A stretch of 64,000 nucleotides of DNA from contig CP060501.1 of NCBI GenBank assembly GCA_024760545.1, positions 3,178,036 to 3,242,035 of the forward strand, written 5' to 3'. The notes under the pieces were generated by a model that searched no databases, had not been told where the DNA came from, and worked only from the letters and a program-made list of their open reading frames with translations. Made by a program: the position numbers and the translations under genes. This DNA is from Nitrospira sp. (GTDB taxonomy: Bacteria > Nitrospirota > Nitrospiria > Nitrospirales > Nitrospiraceae). Shown one piece after another: positions 51,517-60,630 of this stretch (the stretch's first letter is position 1; each line of letters opens with the position of its first letter).

Positions 51517-53112
51517 CTAGTTCACGATGCAGAATGTCGGAGTTCCACCGGGTGACGACGCAGGTTGTTGATCCAACCAGGCATTTATTGGAGTCACTGA
51601 CACATTGCATTGCGCATCCACGATAATATTGAAGATATGCCACCAAAGCTTGGACCCTTCACCAGGGGGTGGGGCAAAGACGCTGGTATTCCCGTTCTGG
51701 CTGAGCTCCACGCGACCGGGCGACCCTGTCATGCCGGGAGTCAGGGTCCCACTGAAATTATGCACGGCATAGGCGTAAGTTCCTTGCATTAACTTGCTGA
51801 TTGTCACAACTTCGGGGCCGAAGCTGGTGGTGTCATCCACGTCAAGACTTACAAAAGGCAGAGCGGTCAAGGAACCTGGCGCGCCAAAAAACACGTGGCT
51901 ACCGTTGGGTGTGAACAAATGGGAGTCGAGATCGAGAGGGTTTGCGCCCCAGGTCAGTTTGATGTTCAAACCTCTCAGGTCAGTAGTTATGGCGAGGCAC
52001 GGGTCTAAAACAATGTTTGTCCCTGCAGGCCCGGCTGTCACAGTGTTGGTTAATTGTGTACCGACAAGGGCTGTGAGCGTCGCTTTACCGTTTTTACTGA
52101 TAGGTATCTGGAATGAGCCGTCTGTTGCGGTATAGACTCGTGAGGAGCCGGAGTAGTCAATGCCGTCGCTTTCGACGAGGGCATTCCCTGCAGGCTGGCC
52201 TGAGTCGTTTCTCACACATCCCGTTATAAAGATGGTCTCTGTTACTAGATCAGCGTTCCAATAGATCAGCCGAGTCACGCTAGCCTCGTAATAGCGATTG
52301 GGACCAGTACCAGCCAACGTTGCTTGACCTTCTTGGATCCATCGCCCGGTCGAGTCATCAAAATAGAAGAGCGGAATTGTCGCGGGAATATTAGCGGATC
52401 TTGTACTGACAGGAATACGAATCGTGGAGATGCTCCCCGGAGATAAGTTGTACCGCACGTCATTGCTGTCACGGACATCGATTGCCATTGCACCAAAGCT
52501 CTCGATCTGTCTGATAGCACTACCAACAGAAGCGGTAAAATCTCCGGGCATGTCGTTCGTAGTAATTGCTACGTTAATAGGAGTGACCGAGACCGCGACA
52601 TTGGCTGCCAGGGATCCACCCGTTTGTGGAACAAGTCCGTTCGCTGGAAGGACAATCTGGGCCGTAGAGTTTGGTACGGTTATCGTGCCTCCGGTCGCAA
52701 TGGCGACATTCTGCGTAATGCCGACCCTGACAAGTTGTACGGTGAGCGGCGTGCTCTCCCCAGCCGTCACACGAGCAATGCGAAAGTTCTCTGCAAAGCC
52801 GGCAGCTTCGACTCGCACCACTGCCCGGCCAGTTGCAGGTACAGAGAGTGTATAGCTGCCATCAGATCCTGATGAGGACCGCACGGACCCCACTTCAATT
52901 GTTGCATTGGCAATTCCTCCCGTACCGTCAGAAGAAATAACACGGCCAGTGATAGTTCCATTGGCTCCAGGATTTGAAGACGGCTCGGGAGTGCTATCTC
53001 CACATCCTGTAAGGGTCACGAGAAGTAGGAGTGCAAGGGGTCGTATCCAGCATGAAAGTGCAGACTTGGACTGATACCGGAAACACAATATCCAGGAAAC
53101 ATTTCTTCTCAT
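51517..53112 (-). CDS. Surface lipoprotein with carboxypeptidase-regulatory-like repeats
   Basis: 531 residues. The signal ends LLLVTLTGC. Next are Ig-like/CarboxypepD_reg-type domains: ITGRVISSDGTGGIANATIEV with GSYTLSVPATGRAVVRVEA; a FAM171-like centre (IPLFYFDDSTGRWIQEG); another regulatory-like repeat (GSFQIPISKNGKATLTA); and a C-terminal YfaP/DUF2135-type domain (LTWGANPLDLDSHLFTP). No catalytic site is present, so it is structural or adhesive on the cell surface. AAGGAGAATTTC precedes the ATG. A strong hairpin lies beyond the stop. Confidence 0.88.
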   Translation of the reverse strand: MRRNVSWILCFRYQSKSALSCWIRPLALLLLVTLTGCGDSTPEPSSNPGANGTITGRVISSDGTGGIANATIEVGSVRSSSGSDGSYTLSVPATGRAVVRVEAAGFAENFRIARVTAGESTPLTVQLVRVGITQNVAIATGGTITVPNSTAQIVLPANGLVPQTGGSLAANVAVSVTPINVAITTNDMPGDFTASVGSAIRQIESFGAMAIDVRDSNDVRYNLSPGSISTIRIPVSTRSANIPATIPLFYFDDSTGRWIQEGQATLAGTGPNRYYEASVTRLIYWNADLVTETIFITGCVRNDSGQPAGNALVESDGIDYSGSSRVYTATDGSFQIPISKNGKATLTALVGTQLTNTVTAGPAGTNIVLDPCLAITTDLRGLNIKLTWGANPLDLDSHLFTPNGSHVFFGAPGSLTALPFVSLDVDDTTSFGPEVVTISKLMQGTYAYAVHNFSGTLTPGMTGSPGRVELSQNGNTSVFAPPPGEGSKLWWHIFNIIVDAQCNVSVTPINAWLDQQPASSPGGTPTFCIVN

Positions 53113-54107
53113 GAAATTCTCCTTCTGGTTTAACGTGAGGCTCTTGCAAGCTCAGCTCCATATGATGTGTGGAGAGGTGGACGGCGGGGGGGCTATGTTT
53201 CAGGCATGTGGCCTATTCGTCCACTCGCTCGCAGATTGCAAAGTCGTTAGCCGCGAACGATAGCAATTCTGTACGACTGCACTTACTCCACTTTGAAACA
53301 AGGACGACTTTGCTTGTTCGGCAGAGCTGTATGGCTCCAGCGTTATATTTTTAAGTAACTATCATAAAGTAAGGATAATAAGCTAGTAAGAAATTGTGCT
53401 GATATCCGATGGGCGTAGTATCTCGGGTCGGTTATTTAGTGCCTTGCCAGCCTGTGTAAGATGCCGCACGGTAATCGTCTATAAACGCGTCTATACATCC
53501 CATCATCGACCGTGAGCGGGCGACGCATGTCCGTATAAGTCAAAAACGCGAGATTGTCCGGAAAGAGAGTAGTTGATATTGGTGTATCCGAAGTGGATGT
53601 TGATGTACGGGACCAGGCAATTGAGGAGTTCGAGAAATGGTCGAGGGAAGGAGATTAAGGGGGGATAGACAGAGTCTACGGCGAGACACTAATCAAAGTG
53701 AAGGCTGCGTGAATCTGAACTCCTTTCACCCCTCTTGTTTTTGAAGCTGCCAGAGATGCGGAAGGTAAAGGATGGCGTGGCATTATCGAAAGTGAACTAC
53801 TTGGGGACTGTAAAGAAATCCAATTCGGAAGTGAACAGGGCTTCACTACAGAGAAATTGCCTCCCATTACTGGCCCAGCCGCGTTAGCAAGGGCTGCCTC
53901 CAAGGACCGATATATACCAGCGTCAAGAACCCAAGCCTATTAGTTGCACATCGCTGAACAGCAAGCGGGTGAGAGAGATTGTGCTCTTCTAGGTCAGTTC
54001 TTTATGGTCTGCTGATCTCGCAGTCAATTAATAGACTTGGTTAAATACTTAGGAAGGGCTGACCAGATTACCTTGAAAGAGCAGTTTTAAGATCACTTCC
54101 AGTTCCG
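53113..54107. other. AT-richer, gene-poor kilobase
   Basis: About 1 kb without an intact gene. It is AT-richer than the flanks. A plus-strand frame with three stops (53521-53943) may be a relic; otherwise nothing is recognised. This stretch ends at the duplicated alcohol-dehydrogenase tail. Confidence 0.5.
53719..53943 (+). pseudogene. Possible remnant of a protein-coding gene
   Basis: A 74-codon open stretch beginning TPFTPLVFEAARDAEG and ending PASRTQAY has protein-like composition. The same frame continues upstream (VRDQAIEEFEKWSREGD) through stops at 53656, 53710 and 53716. No family is identified. It is a low-confidence relic; the antisense frame over the same bases is the alternative. 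Confidence 0.35.
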
Positions 54108-54238
54108 CACGATCACATGGTGAGGACCGCGGCTCCCTGGAAGGTCCCGGCCTTGAGCTCCTGCAACGCGTGGTTGGCTTGTTCAAGAGGGAAGCGGATC
54201 GTGTGTGGTTTGATAGGAATGGCGGCTGCTTCGCGCAG
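54108..54238 (-). pseudogene. Detached copy of the alcohol-dehydrogenase 3' end
   Basis: 131 bp align without gaps to the end of the intact gene (54986-55116) with 12 differences. Translated on the minus strand (54113-54238), it reads LREAAAIPIKPHTIRF and ends AAVLTM, with one amino-acid change (Arg to His); the other 11 changes are silent. The copy was therefore under selection as part of a real gene. It has no start or body here. It abuts the toxin stop at 54241. Confidence 0.88.
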
Positions 54239-54240
54239 CA

Positions 54241-54534
54241 TTAAATGCGATCCAGCTCTCGATAATCCCGGTCGCGGTGCAGGACCCTGGCCACTTTCAC
54301 CACCTTAGCCTTTTCATCGATTGCATAGATGATGCGATATTCTCCCTGTGTCACCCGAAATCCAGTAAAACCCCGGTAGGTGAAATGCGCGAGTTGTTCG
54401 GAGTCAGGAGGACGGGGGGTACGGCGGAGAGTAAGAATCTTGAGAAAGACCTGGCGGAGCCGTTTGGCATCGGAATGTCCAAGATCTTCAAGCGTCGCGA
54501 AAACGGCCTCTGAGAACTCGAGCGAATAACTCAC
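54241..54534 (-). CDS. RelE/ParE-family toxin
   Basis: 97 residues. The compact ParE/RelE fold is shown by LEFSEAVFATLEDLG, FRVTQGEYRIIYAID and the ending VARVLHRDRDYREL. These are mRNA interferases or gyrase poisons. It overlaps the antitoxin gene by 4 nt (ATGA), with the antitoxin upstream, the usual order. Its stop is immediately next to the detached dehydrogenase tail. Confidence 0.92.
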   Translation of the reverse strand: MSYSLEFSEAVFATLEDLGHSDAKRLRQVFLKILTLRRTPRPPDSEQLAHFTYRGFTGFRVTQGEYRIIYAIDEKAKVVKVARVLHRDRDYRELDRI

Positions 54535-54803
54535 AGGCCTAGACGCTTGGTCATATCATCGAGGGTCAGGAATCGATCGTCCTTGAGGCTTTTGGTGAGG
54601 AGGGCGGACTCGTAACGATCTTCTAAATCAACCAATCGCTGATAGTCATCATAACCAAGGATTACGGCGGTCGGGCGCGCCCCTTTCTTAATCACGATCC
54701 GCTGCCCCTGATAGCCGGCTTTGGCTAAGACGGCTGAGAAACTCGCCTTGGCCTTAGTCGCCGTCACCGTGTTTTCTGCGTGGACAGTGTTCGACTTCTT
54801 CAT
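54531..54803 (-). CDS. Phd/YefM-family antitoxin
   Basis: 90 residues. An N-terminal Phd/YefM-type DNA-binding half is shown by TATKAKASFSAVLAKA and RIVIKKGARPTAVILGYDDY. A C-terminal acidic-basic tail (DRFLTLDDMTKRLGL) would bind and neutralise the toxin. The ATG has no Shine-Dalgarno; a promoter -10 box lies only 7 nt before it, so the mRNA may be leaderless. Autorepression with the toxin is expected. Confidence 0.92.
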   Translation of the reverse strand: MKKSNTVHAENTVTATKAKASFSAVLAKAGYQGQRIVIKKGARPTAVILGYDDYQRLVDLEDRYESALLTKSLKDDRFLTLDDMTKRLGL

Positions 54804-54809
54804 GGGCGC

Positions 54810-54838
54810 ATTCTACTCAATCAGGCTAAAATAGTCAA
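54810..54838 (-). promoter_or_regulatory. Promoter of the toxin-antitoxin operon
   Basis: On the minus strand TTGACT (54838-54833) and TAGAAT (54815-54810) are 17 nt apart, close to the sigma-70 consensus. The start of transcription would fall at or next to the antitoxin ATG (54803). Confidence 0.65.
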
Positions 54839-54968
54839 ATAGGTCATTAACATCTGACGTGGAAACCCCTACGCTTTCGACTATTACTGTTTCAATGCGA
54901 GTGATGCGTTCTCTCGAGCGCTTGCCGGCAGGCTCTTGCGGTAGCTTCCGACGAAGAACCAGCAGCAT
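54813..54968 (-). CDS. Uncertain 51-codon frame upstream of the antitoxin
   Basis: This minus-strand frame starts MLLVLRRKLPQEPAGKR and ends VNDLFDYFSLIE. It could be a small protein of the inserted segment or the end of a gene cut by the junction at 54986, because the frame continues upstream into the dehydrogenase copy. The toxin-antitoxin promoter lies in its last codons. No family is recognised. Confidence 0.3.
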   Translation of the reverse strand: MLLVLRRKLPQEPAGKRSRERITRIETVIVESVGVSTSDVNDLFDYFSLIE

Positions 54969-54985
54969 TGGTAATTCAGTCACGT

Positions 54986-55116
54986 CACGATCACATGGTG
55001 AGAACCGCCGCTCCCTGGAAGGTCCCCGCCTTAAGCTCTTGCAACGCGCGGTTGGCTTGCTCAAGAGGAAAACGGATCGTATGCGGTTTGATAGGGATGG
55101 CGGCTGCTTCGCGCAG
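54986..55116 (-). repeat. Intact-gene copy of the 131-bp dehydrogenase-tail repeat
   Basis: This is the second member of the direct duplication, here forming the true 3' end of the alcohol dehydrogenase gene (91% identical to 54108-54238). The 747 bp between the copies (54239-54985) carry the toxin-antitoxin pair. Confidence 0.88.
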
Positions 55117-55995
55117 GAGATCGAGCCCGTCCTGTCTTGTGTTGGCGGTGACACTGCGGATCACCCGCTCGCCGAACACTTCACGATCATAGTCCAGCGA
55201 GGGAATCGGCGACATATGAATGCCCGCCAAGGCTAAGGTCCCCCCTCGGTCGAGCGCTCGTAATGCCCGAGGAACGAGCTCCCCGGCGGGCGCGAAGATG
55301 ATCGACCCGTGCAGTGTATCGGGCGGCGAATCCGTTGCCCCGCCCACCCAGACTGCTCCAAGTTGTCTTGCCAGAGCCTGATGCTCCGGCTTGAGGGAAC
55401 TGACGTAGACCTGGCAGTTCCAGTGGCGCGCGATCTGGATGGCGATATGCGCTGATGCGCCGAATCCATAAAGTCCCAAACGCTGGCCTGGCTGAATGCC
55501 GCTGAGACGCAAGGCGCGATATCCGATGATCCCAGCACAGAGCAAGGGCGCCGCTTCATCATCCGAGAAGGTCGACGGGATTGGGTAGGCAAATCGTGCG
55601 GGTACGGCCACATACTCGGCATAGCCCCCGTCGACCTGATAGCCGGTAAACTTCGCCTGTACGCAGAGATTTTCCCGCCCGCTTGTGCAGAATGCGCAAT
55701 GTCCACATGTGCCCTGAAGCCAGGCAATCCCCACACGGTCCCCCTCCTTGACCTCAGAGATCTCGGAGCCAACTTGTATCACCGTACCAACGGCTTGATG
55801 GCCGGGGATCAGGGGCAATGCAATGTCGGGAAGTTCTCCCTCGACCACGTGAAGGTCTGTCCGACAGACTCCACAGGTATGAACTTTGACGAGAACCTGA
55901 TCAGGCTTCGGAACAGGAATCGGCCGATCTTGAAGTTGCAAGGGACTGCTGGAGACATCGCTCGTATGGTTGAGCACCATCGCTTTCATCGTCAT
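54991..55995 (-). CDS. Zinc-dependent alcohol dehydrogenase
   Basis: 334 residues, MDR family. Catalytic zinc: CGVCRTDLHVVEG and PGHQAVGTV. Structural zinc: CGHCAFCTSGRENLC. The Rossmann segment LGLYGFGASAHIAIQIAR binds NAD(P). The order and length match the AdhA/AdhP type that oxidises short alcohols or reduces aldehydes. The last 42 codons exist a second time at 54113-54238, beyond the toxin-antitoxin pair, so the 3' end of this gene was involved in a recombination event. The gene itself looks complete. Confidence 0.92.
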   Translation of the reverse strand: MTMKAMVLNHTSDVSSSPLQLQDRPIPVPKPDQVLVKVHTCGVCRTDLHVVEGELPDIALPLIPGHQAVGTVIQVGSEISEVKEGDRVGIAWLQGTCGHCAFCTSGRENLCVQAKFTGYQVDGGYAEYVAVPARFAYPIPSTFSDDEAAPLLCAGIIGYRALRLSGIQPGQRLGLYGFGASAHIAIQIARHWNCQVYVSSLKPEHQALARQLGAVWVGGATDSPPDTLHGSIIFAPAGELVPRALRALDRGGTLALAGIHMSPIPSLDYDREVFGERVIRSVTANTRQDGLDLLREAAAIPIKPHTIRFPLEQANRALQELKAGTFQGAAVLTM

Positions 55996-56039
55996 TCAGG
56001 GTTATCAGTTTCGAGTTGCGGGCTTCCGGTTCGTAACAC

Positions 56040-56651
56040 TTACGGATTGTTCGCTTGGATGCACTCGATATCAAGCCGGATTTCCACTTCTTCTCCGACG
56101 ACGAGTCCGCCGCTGTCGAGCGTTTTGTTCCAAATCATGCCGAACTCTTTGCGGTTCAGCTTTCCCTGAGCGGTGAATCCGGCTCGGGTGTTGCCCCAGG
56201 GATCTTTGGTCACACCATTGAAGGTTCCAACGAGCGTGACCTCTTTGGTCACGCCACGCAGGGTGAAGTGACCGATTACCGTGTAGGTGTCTCCCTGTTT
56301 CTGGTACTGCTTCATCTTGTACGTTATCGTCGGAAACTGTTTGACGTCCAAGAAATCGGCAGTGCGGAGATGCGCGTCGCGTTTTTCGTGGTTTGTGTTG
56401 ATCGACTCGGCGGTGATCGTGGCTTCAATGGCTTTGAAGGTTTTGGCGTCCGTGTCCATCTCGACAAATCCACGGTAGTTCATGAACCGCCCCGATGTCC
56501 TTGACACCACCATATGGGCGACACGGAACTCAATCGCCGAATGATCCGGGTCGATATCCCAGTGAGTCGTTTCCGCCTCGACGCCTAGCGGGAGGAGCGT
56601 CAACAATCCCGTGATCACGACTCCCCGCATCCATCTCTCACCGATCTTCAT
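56040..56651 (-). CDS. Exported YceI-family protein
   Basis: 203 residues. A signal peptide (VVITGLLTLLPLGVEA) precedes the lipocalin-like YceI barrel: HWDIDPDHSAIEFRVAHM, SGRFMNYRGFVEMD, ADFLDVKQFPTITYK and GHFTLRGVTKEVTL. YceI proteins bind isoprenoid or quinone-like lipids in the periplasm. AAAGGGGCAGAT precedes the ATG. It is 40 nt upstream of the dehydrogenase gene on the same strand. Confidence 0.93.
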   Translation of the reverse strand: MKIGERWMRGVVITGLLTLLPLGVEAETTHWDIDPDHSAIEFRVAHMVVSRTSGRFMNYRGFVEMDTDAKTFKAIEATITAESINTNHEKRDAHLRTADFLDVKQFPTITYKMKQYQKQGDTYTVIGHFTLRGVTKEVTLVGTFNGVTKDPWGNTRAGFTAQGKLNRKEFGMIWNKTLDSGGLVVGEEVEIRLDIECIQANNP

Positions 56652-56691
56652 ATCTGCCCCTTTCGGTATCGCAGCCTCTGTGAACGATGGG

Positions 56692-57690
56692 TCATTTCTT
56701 CAGCAATCTCGAAGTTGGGCGAGGTTTCTCAGGGTTGATGACCGCACGAGATCCCTGTCCTCCCTTCGCCTCTGTCTTCATCAGCACGTGGACATCGATG
56801 GGCTCCGATCCCAAATCCTGGGGAAACACCGGAAATGGTTGCGCGTGGAGGATGGCATGGATACCGGCTTCATCAATCTCACGAGCCCCGGATCCTTTTT
56901 CAATCTGGATCAACTGGGCTCGTCCACCGGGATAGAGCCGAAATCGTACATGCACGGTCTCGCTGGACGGGGAGTGGCGGACTCGGCGCACGGTATGACT
57001 CCAGCTTCGGCTGACGAGGTGGCTCACTCGGTGCCAATAGGATTGCGGCTGTTCCGCTGAGGGGGGCGGCAGGAGATCTTCTTCAATCACCGGCCCGCTG
57101 GCCAATGGAATAGCGGCCGGCAGTGGTTCAGCTTGGTCCGTGGCCAAATCGCTTGCGCTCGATTCATCTTGATCGAGCGGCGACGGCTCCTTGGCGCGAC
57201 TAGGTAGTTCCGGTGGTTCCAACGTGACGTACACGATGCGTGTCATGATCCGTTCGAACTTCTTTTCATTGGATCTGGCGAATGTGAATTGTATCCGTGA
57301 AATGTTCGGGTTCACCGACAGTTGGGTTGGTGGAACGGGTTCAAGGGTCGTAGTTGCCTTCATCACCATGGATGAAGGATCGGGTGTAAATGTCACGACC
57401 TGTAACTGGAAATGGCTTGATTCACAGATGGCGACCAACGGCGCATGGCCCTGGGCGACTCCGCCGAGTGTAATCGACAATTCGAGCGGTTGGCCGAGTT
57501 GGATATCCCCGGAGTGATTCGAACCGGCGAAATCGAACGTGACCCATCGTTTTCCGGAAGAAAATGCCTGAGACGCCACAGGCTGAGAGTCTGCTCGCGC
57601 GTCGTCCTGAAGAAGCGCGAGGCTCAATACAACGATCGGAACGCCGGAAGCCAAGATCAGACGGGTAATAGCCGGATGAACCATGGTCAT
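56692..57690 (-). CDS. Exported protein with TonB-C-like domain
   Basis: 332 residues. An N-terminal signal or anchor (LILASGVPIVVLSLALL) is followed by a beta-rich domain (residues 45-170), a Pro/Ala/Ser-rich linker, and a C-terminal region VHVRFRLYPGGRAQLIQI with EAGIHAILHAQPFP and IDVHVLMK, the TonB C-terminal pattern. It is not a classical TonB because the N-terminal half holds a folded domain, and no ExbBD genes are nearby. AGGATGCC precedes the ATG. It may link an envelope protein to TonB-like force transfer. Confidence 0.72.
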   Translation of the reverse strand: MTMVHPAITRLILASGVPIVVLSLALLQDDARADSQPVASQAFSSGKRWVTFDFAGSNHSGDIQLGQPLELSITLGGVAQGHAPLVAICESSHFQLQVVTFTPDPSSMVMKATTTLEPVPPTQLSVNPNISRIQFTFARSNEKKFERIMTRIVYVTLEPPELPSRAKEPSPLDQDESSASDLATDQAEPLPAAIPLASGPVIEEDLLPPPSAEQPQSYWHRVSHLVSRSWSHTVRRVRHSPSSETVHVRFRLYPGGRAQLIQIEKGSGAREIDEAGIHAILHAQPFPVFPQDLGSEPIDVHVLMKTEAKGGQGSRAVINPEKPRPTSRLLKK

Positions 57691-57780
57691 GGCATCCTAC
57701 TCATCGTCGGGAGGTCCGCGCAACCCGTTCTTTCCCTAAACCTATGTGTCGAACCGATGGAGTTAGTATAGAATAGGTTC

Positions 57781-58815
57781 GTGCAAGCACTCGTCAAGAT
57801 TGCCGCAGGACCGGGTTTAACTCTGAGGGATTGGGCTGATCCGACCCCTGGTCCACATGATGCTGTCGTGAAAGTAGCCGCCACGTCATTGTGTGGAACC
57901 GATGCGCATATCTACCGGTGGGACGAATGGGCGCAGAAGCGTATCCAGCCTCCACGCATCATCGGCCATGAATTGTGCGGCCACGTCGTGGAGGTTGGGC
58001 GTGAGGTTTCTCTCGTCAAGGTCGGTGATTACGTCGCGGCCGAGTCGCACCTGACCTGTGGAGCGTGCTTCCAGTGCCGGACGGGACAGGCGCACGTGTG
58101 CAAGAATTATAAGATTCTCGGGGTCGACCGAGACGGGTCCTACGCAGAGTATGTCGTCTTGCCTGAGGGTGTTCTGTGGCACACGGATTCGGGAATCCCT
58201 CCGGAATTGGCTTGTGTGCAGGAACCTCTCGGGAATGCGGTTGACGCGGCGCTTGCTGAAGATCTCACCGGTCATACGGTGTTGATCACGGGATGTGGTC
58301 CGACGGGCCTCTTTGCCGCTGCGGTCGCGCGAACCGCCGGCGCCGCCACAATTATTGCGTCCGATGTCAGCGACTATCGCCTTGGGTTGGCGAAGCAAGT
58401 CGGCGTGGATCATGTTCTCAATGCGAAGACGGAGTCAGCGGAACGAGTGGAGGCAGCGATCCTCGATATGACGGGCGGTGAAGGGGTGGATGCGGCGCTG
58501 GAAATGTCAGGGAATCCCACGGCCTTGCACCAGGCCTTCCGCGCAGTGAAGAACGGGGGGCGAGTGACTCTGTTCGGCATTCCGACCGGTTCGGTGTGCT
58601 TCGATCTGCCGAACGAAATTATTTTCAAGGGCATCCGCGTCTATGGAATCACCGGCCGTCGTCTTTTCGGCACGTGGTACCGGTTGGCAGGACTGTTTAA
58701 AGCGGGTCTCGATATTCGTCCGGTCGTCACCCATTCATTTCCATTGCGCGAGTTTGCGACCGGCTTTGAATTGATCCAGTCCGGCCAGTGCGGCAAAGTC
58801 GTCTTGTTCCCTTAA
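57781..58815 (+). CDS. tdh: L-threonine 3-dehydrogenase
   Basis: 344 residues, NAD-dependent MDR enzyme: L-threonine to 2-amino-3-ketobutyrate. Catalytic zinc ligands Cys38 (SLCGTDAH), His63 and Glu64 (IGHELCGH), and structural cysteines 93, 96, 99 and 107, fall at the same numbers as in E. coli Tdh. The GxGPxG motif is ITGCGPTGLFAA. The GTG start has AGG upstream. kbl follows after 63 nt and completes the pathway to glycine and acetyl-CoA. Confidence 0.95.
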   Translation: MQALVKIAAGPGLTLRDWADPTPGPHDAVVKVAATSLCGTDAHIYRWDEWAQKRIQPPRIIGHELCGHVVEVGREVSLVKVGDYVAAESHLTCGACFQCRTGQAHVCKNYKILGVDRDGSYAEYVVLPEGVLWHTDSGIPPELACVQEPLGNAVDAALAEDLTGHTVLITGCGPTGLFAAAVARTAGAATIIASDVSDYRLGLAKQVGVDHVLNAKTESAERVEAAILDMTGGEGVDAALEMSGNPTALHQAFRAVKNGGRVTLFGIPTGSVCFDLPNEIIFKGIRVYGITGRRLFGTWYRLAGLFKAGLDIRPVVTHSFPLREFATGFELIQSGQCGKVVLFP

Positions 58816-58878
58816 CCGGTCAGCCGGCAGGCCTTCCGGATCTTTCGCGTAGCGTCTACTCCATGTCGGCAACGGACC

Positions 58879-60069
58879 ATGGCGTATAGCTCACTTAAAG
58901 CGTCTCTCCAAACTCAACTAACCGATATCAGAGCCCGCGGTCTCTATAAGGTCGAACGTCGATTGTTGAGTCCGCAGGGTGCCGACATCAGAGTGGCGCA
59001 AGGCCACGTGCTGAATCTCTGCGCGAATAATTATCTGGGATTGGCCAATCACCCCGCCATTGTGCAAGCCGCCCGCAAAGGGCTGGAAACGTATGGTTAT
59101 GGTATGGCTTCAGTGCGGTTCATCTGCGGCACGCAAGATCTGCACAAACAGCTGGAACAGGCCATCAGTGAATTTCTCGGCACCGAGGACTCGATCCTAT
59201 ACAGTTCGTGCTTTGATGCGAATGGAGGATTGTTCGAAGTCTTGTTGGATGAGCAGGATGCCGTCATCAGTGATGCGTTGAATCATGCCAGCCTCATCGA
59301 CGGCATCAGACTGTGCAAGGCCAAACGTTTCCGGTATGCCCATTCCAACATGGCAGAACTTGAAGCTCGGCTGCAGGAATCGAGTGACTGCCGCCTGCGG
59401 CTGATCGCAACCGATGGCGTGTTCTCGATGGATGGCGATCTGGCCAAATTGGATCAGATCGTGGAGCTTGCGGAACGGTACGATGCGGCGGTGGTGGTCG
59501 ATGACAGTCATGCGACCGGGGTCCTCGGCCCCAAGGGACGGGGCACACCGGCTCATTTCGGGGTCGCCGACAGAATCGAGATCGTCACCAGCACATTGGG
59601 GAAGACACTCGGCGGCGCGACCGGCGGATTTACATCCGGGAAGGCCGAGGTGGTCGAGCTGCTGCGCCAACGGTCGAGGCCCTATCTGTTTTCGAATGCG
59701 CTTCCCCCTCCCGTCGCGGCGGGTGCATTGTGTGCCCTGGATCTGGTGAAGCAAGGCGACCATCTCAGGGAAAGCATTTGCGCCAATGCCGCCCTTTTCC
59801 GGGAACAGCTGGCTTCCCTTGGTTTCAGGCTCGTTCCTGGGGAGCATCCGATCATCCCCGTTATGTTAGGTGATGCCATCCTGGCCGCGTCTATGGCGGA
59901 AGCGTTACTGAAAGAAGGAGTCTATGTCGTCGGGTTCAGTTATCCGGTGGTGCCGCTAGGGCAGGCAAGGATCAGGACTCAAATGTCGGCTGCCCATACG
60001 ACCGATCAGCTCAAGCAAGCCGTGGAGGCGTTTGCGCGGGTGGGACGATCGCTCAGTGTGATCCGCTAG
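58879..60069 (+). CDS. kbl: Glycine C-acetyltransferase (2-amino-3-ketobutyrate CoA ligase)
   Basis: 396 residues, PLP-dependent alpha-oxoamine synthase. The Schiff-base Lys242 lies in [14 protein letters not shown]; other signatures are [24 protein letters not shown] and [17 protein letters not shown]. With CoA it cleaves 2-amino-3-ketobutyrate into glycine and acetyl-CoA. It is on the same strand as tdh and upstream of glyA, which uses glycine. Confidence 0.96.
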   Translation: MAYSSLKASLQTQLTDIRARGLYKVERRLLSPQGADIRVAQGHVLNLCANNYLGLANHPAIVQAARKGLETYGYGMASVRFICGTQDLHKQLEQAISEFLGTEDSILYSSCFDANGGLFEVLLDEQDAVISDALNHASLIDGIRLCKAKRFRYAHSNMAELEARLQESSDCRLRLIATDGVFSMDGDLAKLDQIVELAERYDAAVVVDDSHATGVLGPKGRGTPAHFGVADRIEIVTSTLGKTLGGATGGFTSGKAEVVELLRQRSRPYLFSNALPPPVAAGALCALDLVKQGDHLRESICANAALFREQLASLGFRLVPGEHPIIPVMLGDAILAASMAEALLKEGVYVVGFSYPVVPLGQARIRTQMSAAHTTDQLKQAVEAFARVGRSLSVIR

Positions 60070-60092
60070 CTCCTTCAAGGATTACCCAAGAA

Positions 60093-60121
60093 TTGACATT
60101 TCACAATCAGGTCAGTATCCT
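60093..60121 (+). promoter_or_regulatory. Promoter of rplI
   Basis: TTGACA (60093-60098, perfect -35) and TATCCT (60116-60121) are 17 nt apart, about 30 nt upstream of the rplI ATG. This would give rplI-glyA-nrdR its own transcription start independent of tdh-kbl. Confidence 0.65.
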
Positions 60122-60152
60122 CGCACTCTTTATCATGTGAAGGAGTAGGGGT

Positions 60153-60620
60153 ATGAAAGTCATTCTTCAAGAGACCATGGACGGGGTGGGACATCTCGGG
60201 GATCTCATCAACGTCGCTGATGGGTTTGCACGAAATTATCTGTTACCGCGCCGCAAGGCGGTTGAGGCCGATGGCCGTAGCATTAAGGCGTTCGAACACG
60301 TCAAGCGAGTGGCCGCTGAGAAGGCCAAGAAGGAAAAGCTGGAGATCGAGTCCTATGCCAAGAAGGTGTCGGCGGTTGAGCTGACGATTGAGGCGCAAGT
60401 CGGCAAAGACGACAAGATGTTCGGTTCCGTCACGGGCAAAGACATCGCTGAAGGATTGGCCGCCCAAGGCGTGACGGTGGATCGCCGCAAGATTCAGCTG
60501 GCGCATCCGATCAAGGAACTCGGCACGGTGGCGGTGCCGATCAAGATGCCCAGAGATGTGACGGCGACAGTGACGGTTCGCGTGGTGAAGAAACAAGAGC
60601 CTGAAGAGCCTTCGGCGTAG
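60153..60620 (+). CDS. rplI: 50S ribosomal protein L9
   Basis: 155 residues. The N-terminal domain [36 protein letters not shown] contains the L9 signature for 23S binding, shown here in parts: [19 protein letters not shown], then [11 protein letters not shown] long connecting helix rich in Lys/Ala and the C-terminal domain ([17 protein letters not shown]) follow. GGAGTAGGGGT precedes the ATG. It is usually next to rpsF/rpsR but here is paired with glyA. Confidence 0.97.
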   Translation: MKVILQETMDGVGHLGDLINVADGFARNYLLPRRKAVEADGRSIKAFEHVKRVAAEKAKKEKLEIESYAKKVSAVELTIEAQVGKDDKMFGSVTGKDIAEGLAAQGVTVDRRKIQLAHPIKELGTVAVPIKMPRDVTATVTVRVVKKQEPEEPSA

Positions 60621-60630
60621 GTATTTGAAC

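Noticed and set aside
53676-53903. 75-codon minus-strand frame in the gene-poor region
   Set aside because: Composition is less protein-like than the opposite strand, and there is no ribosome site or known motif.
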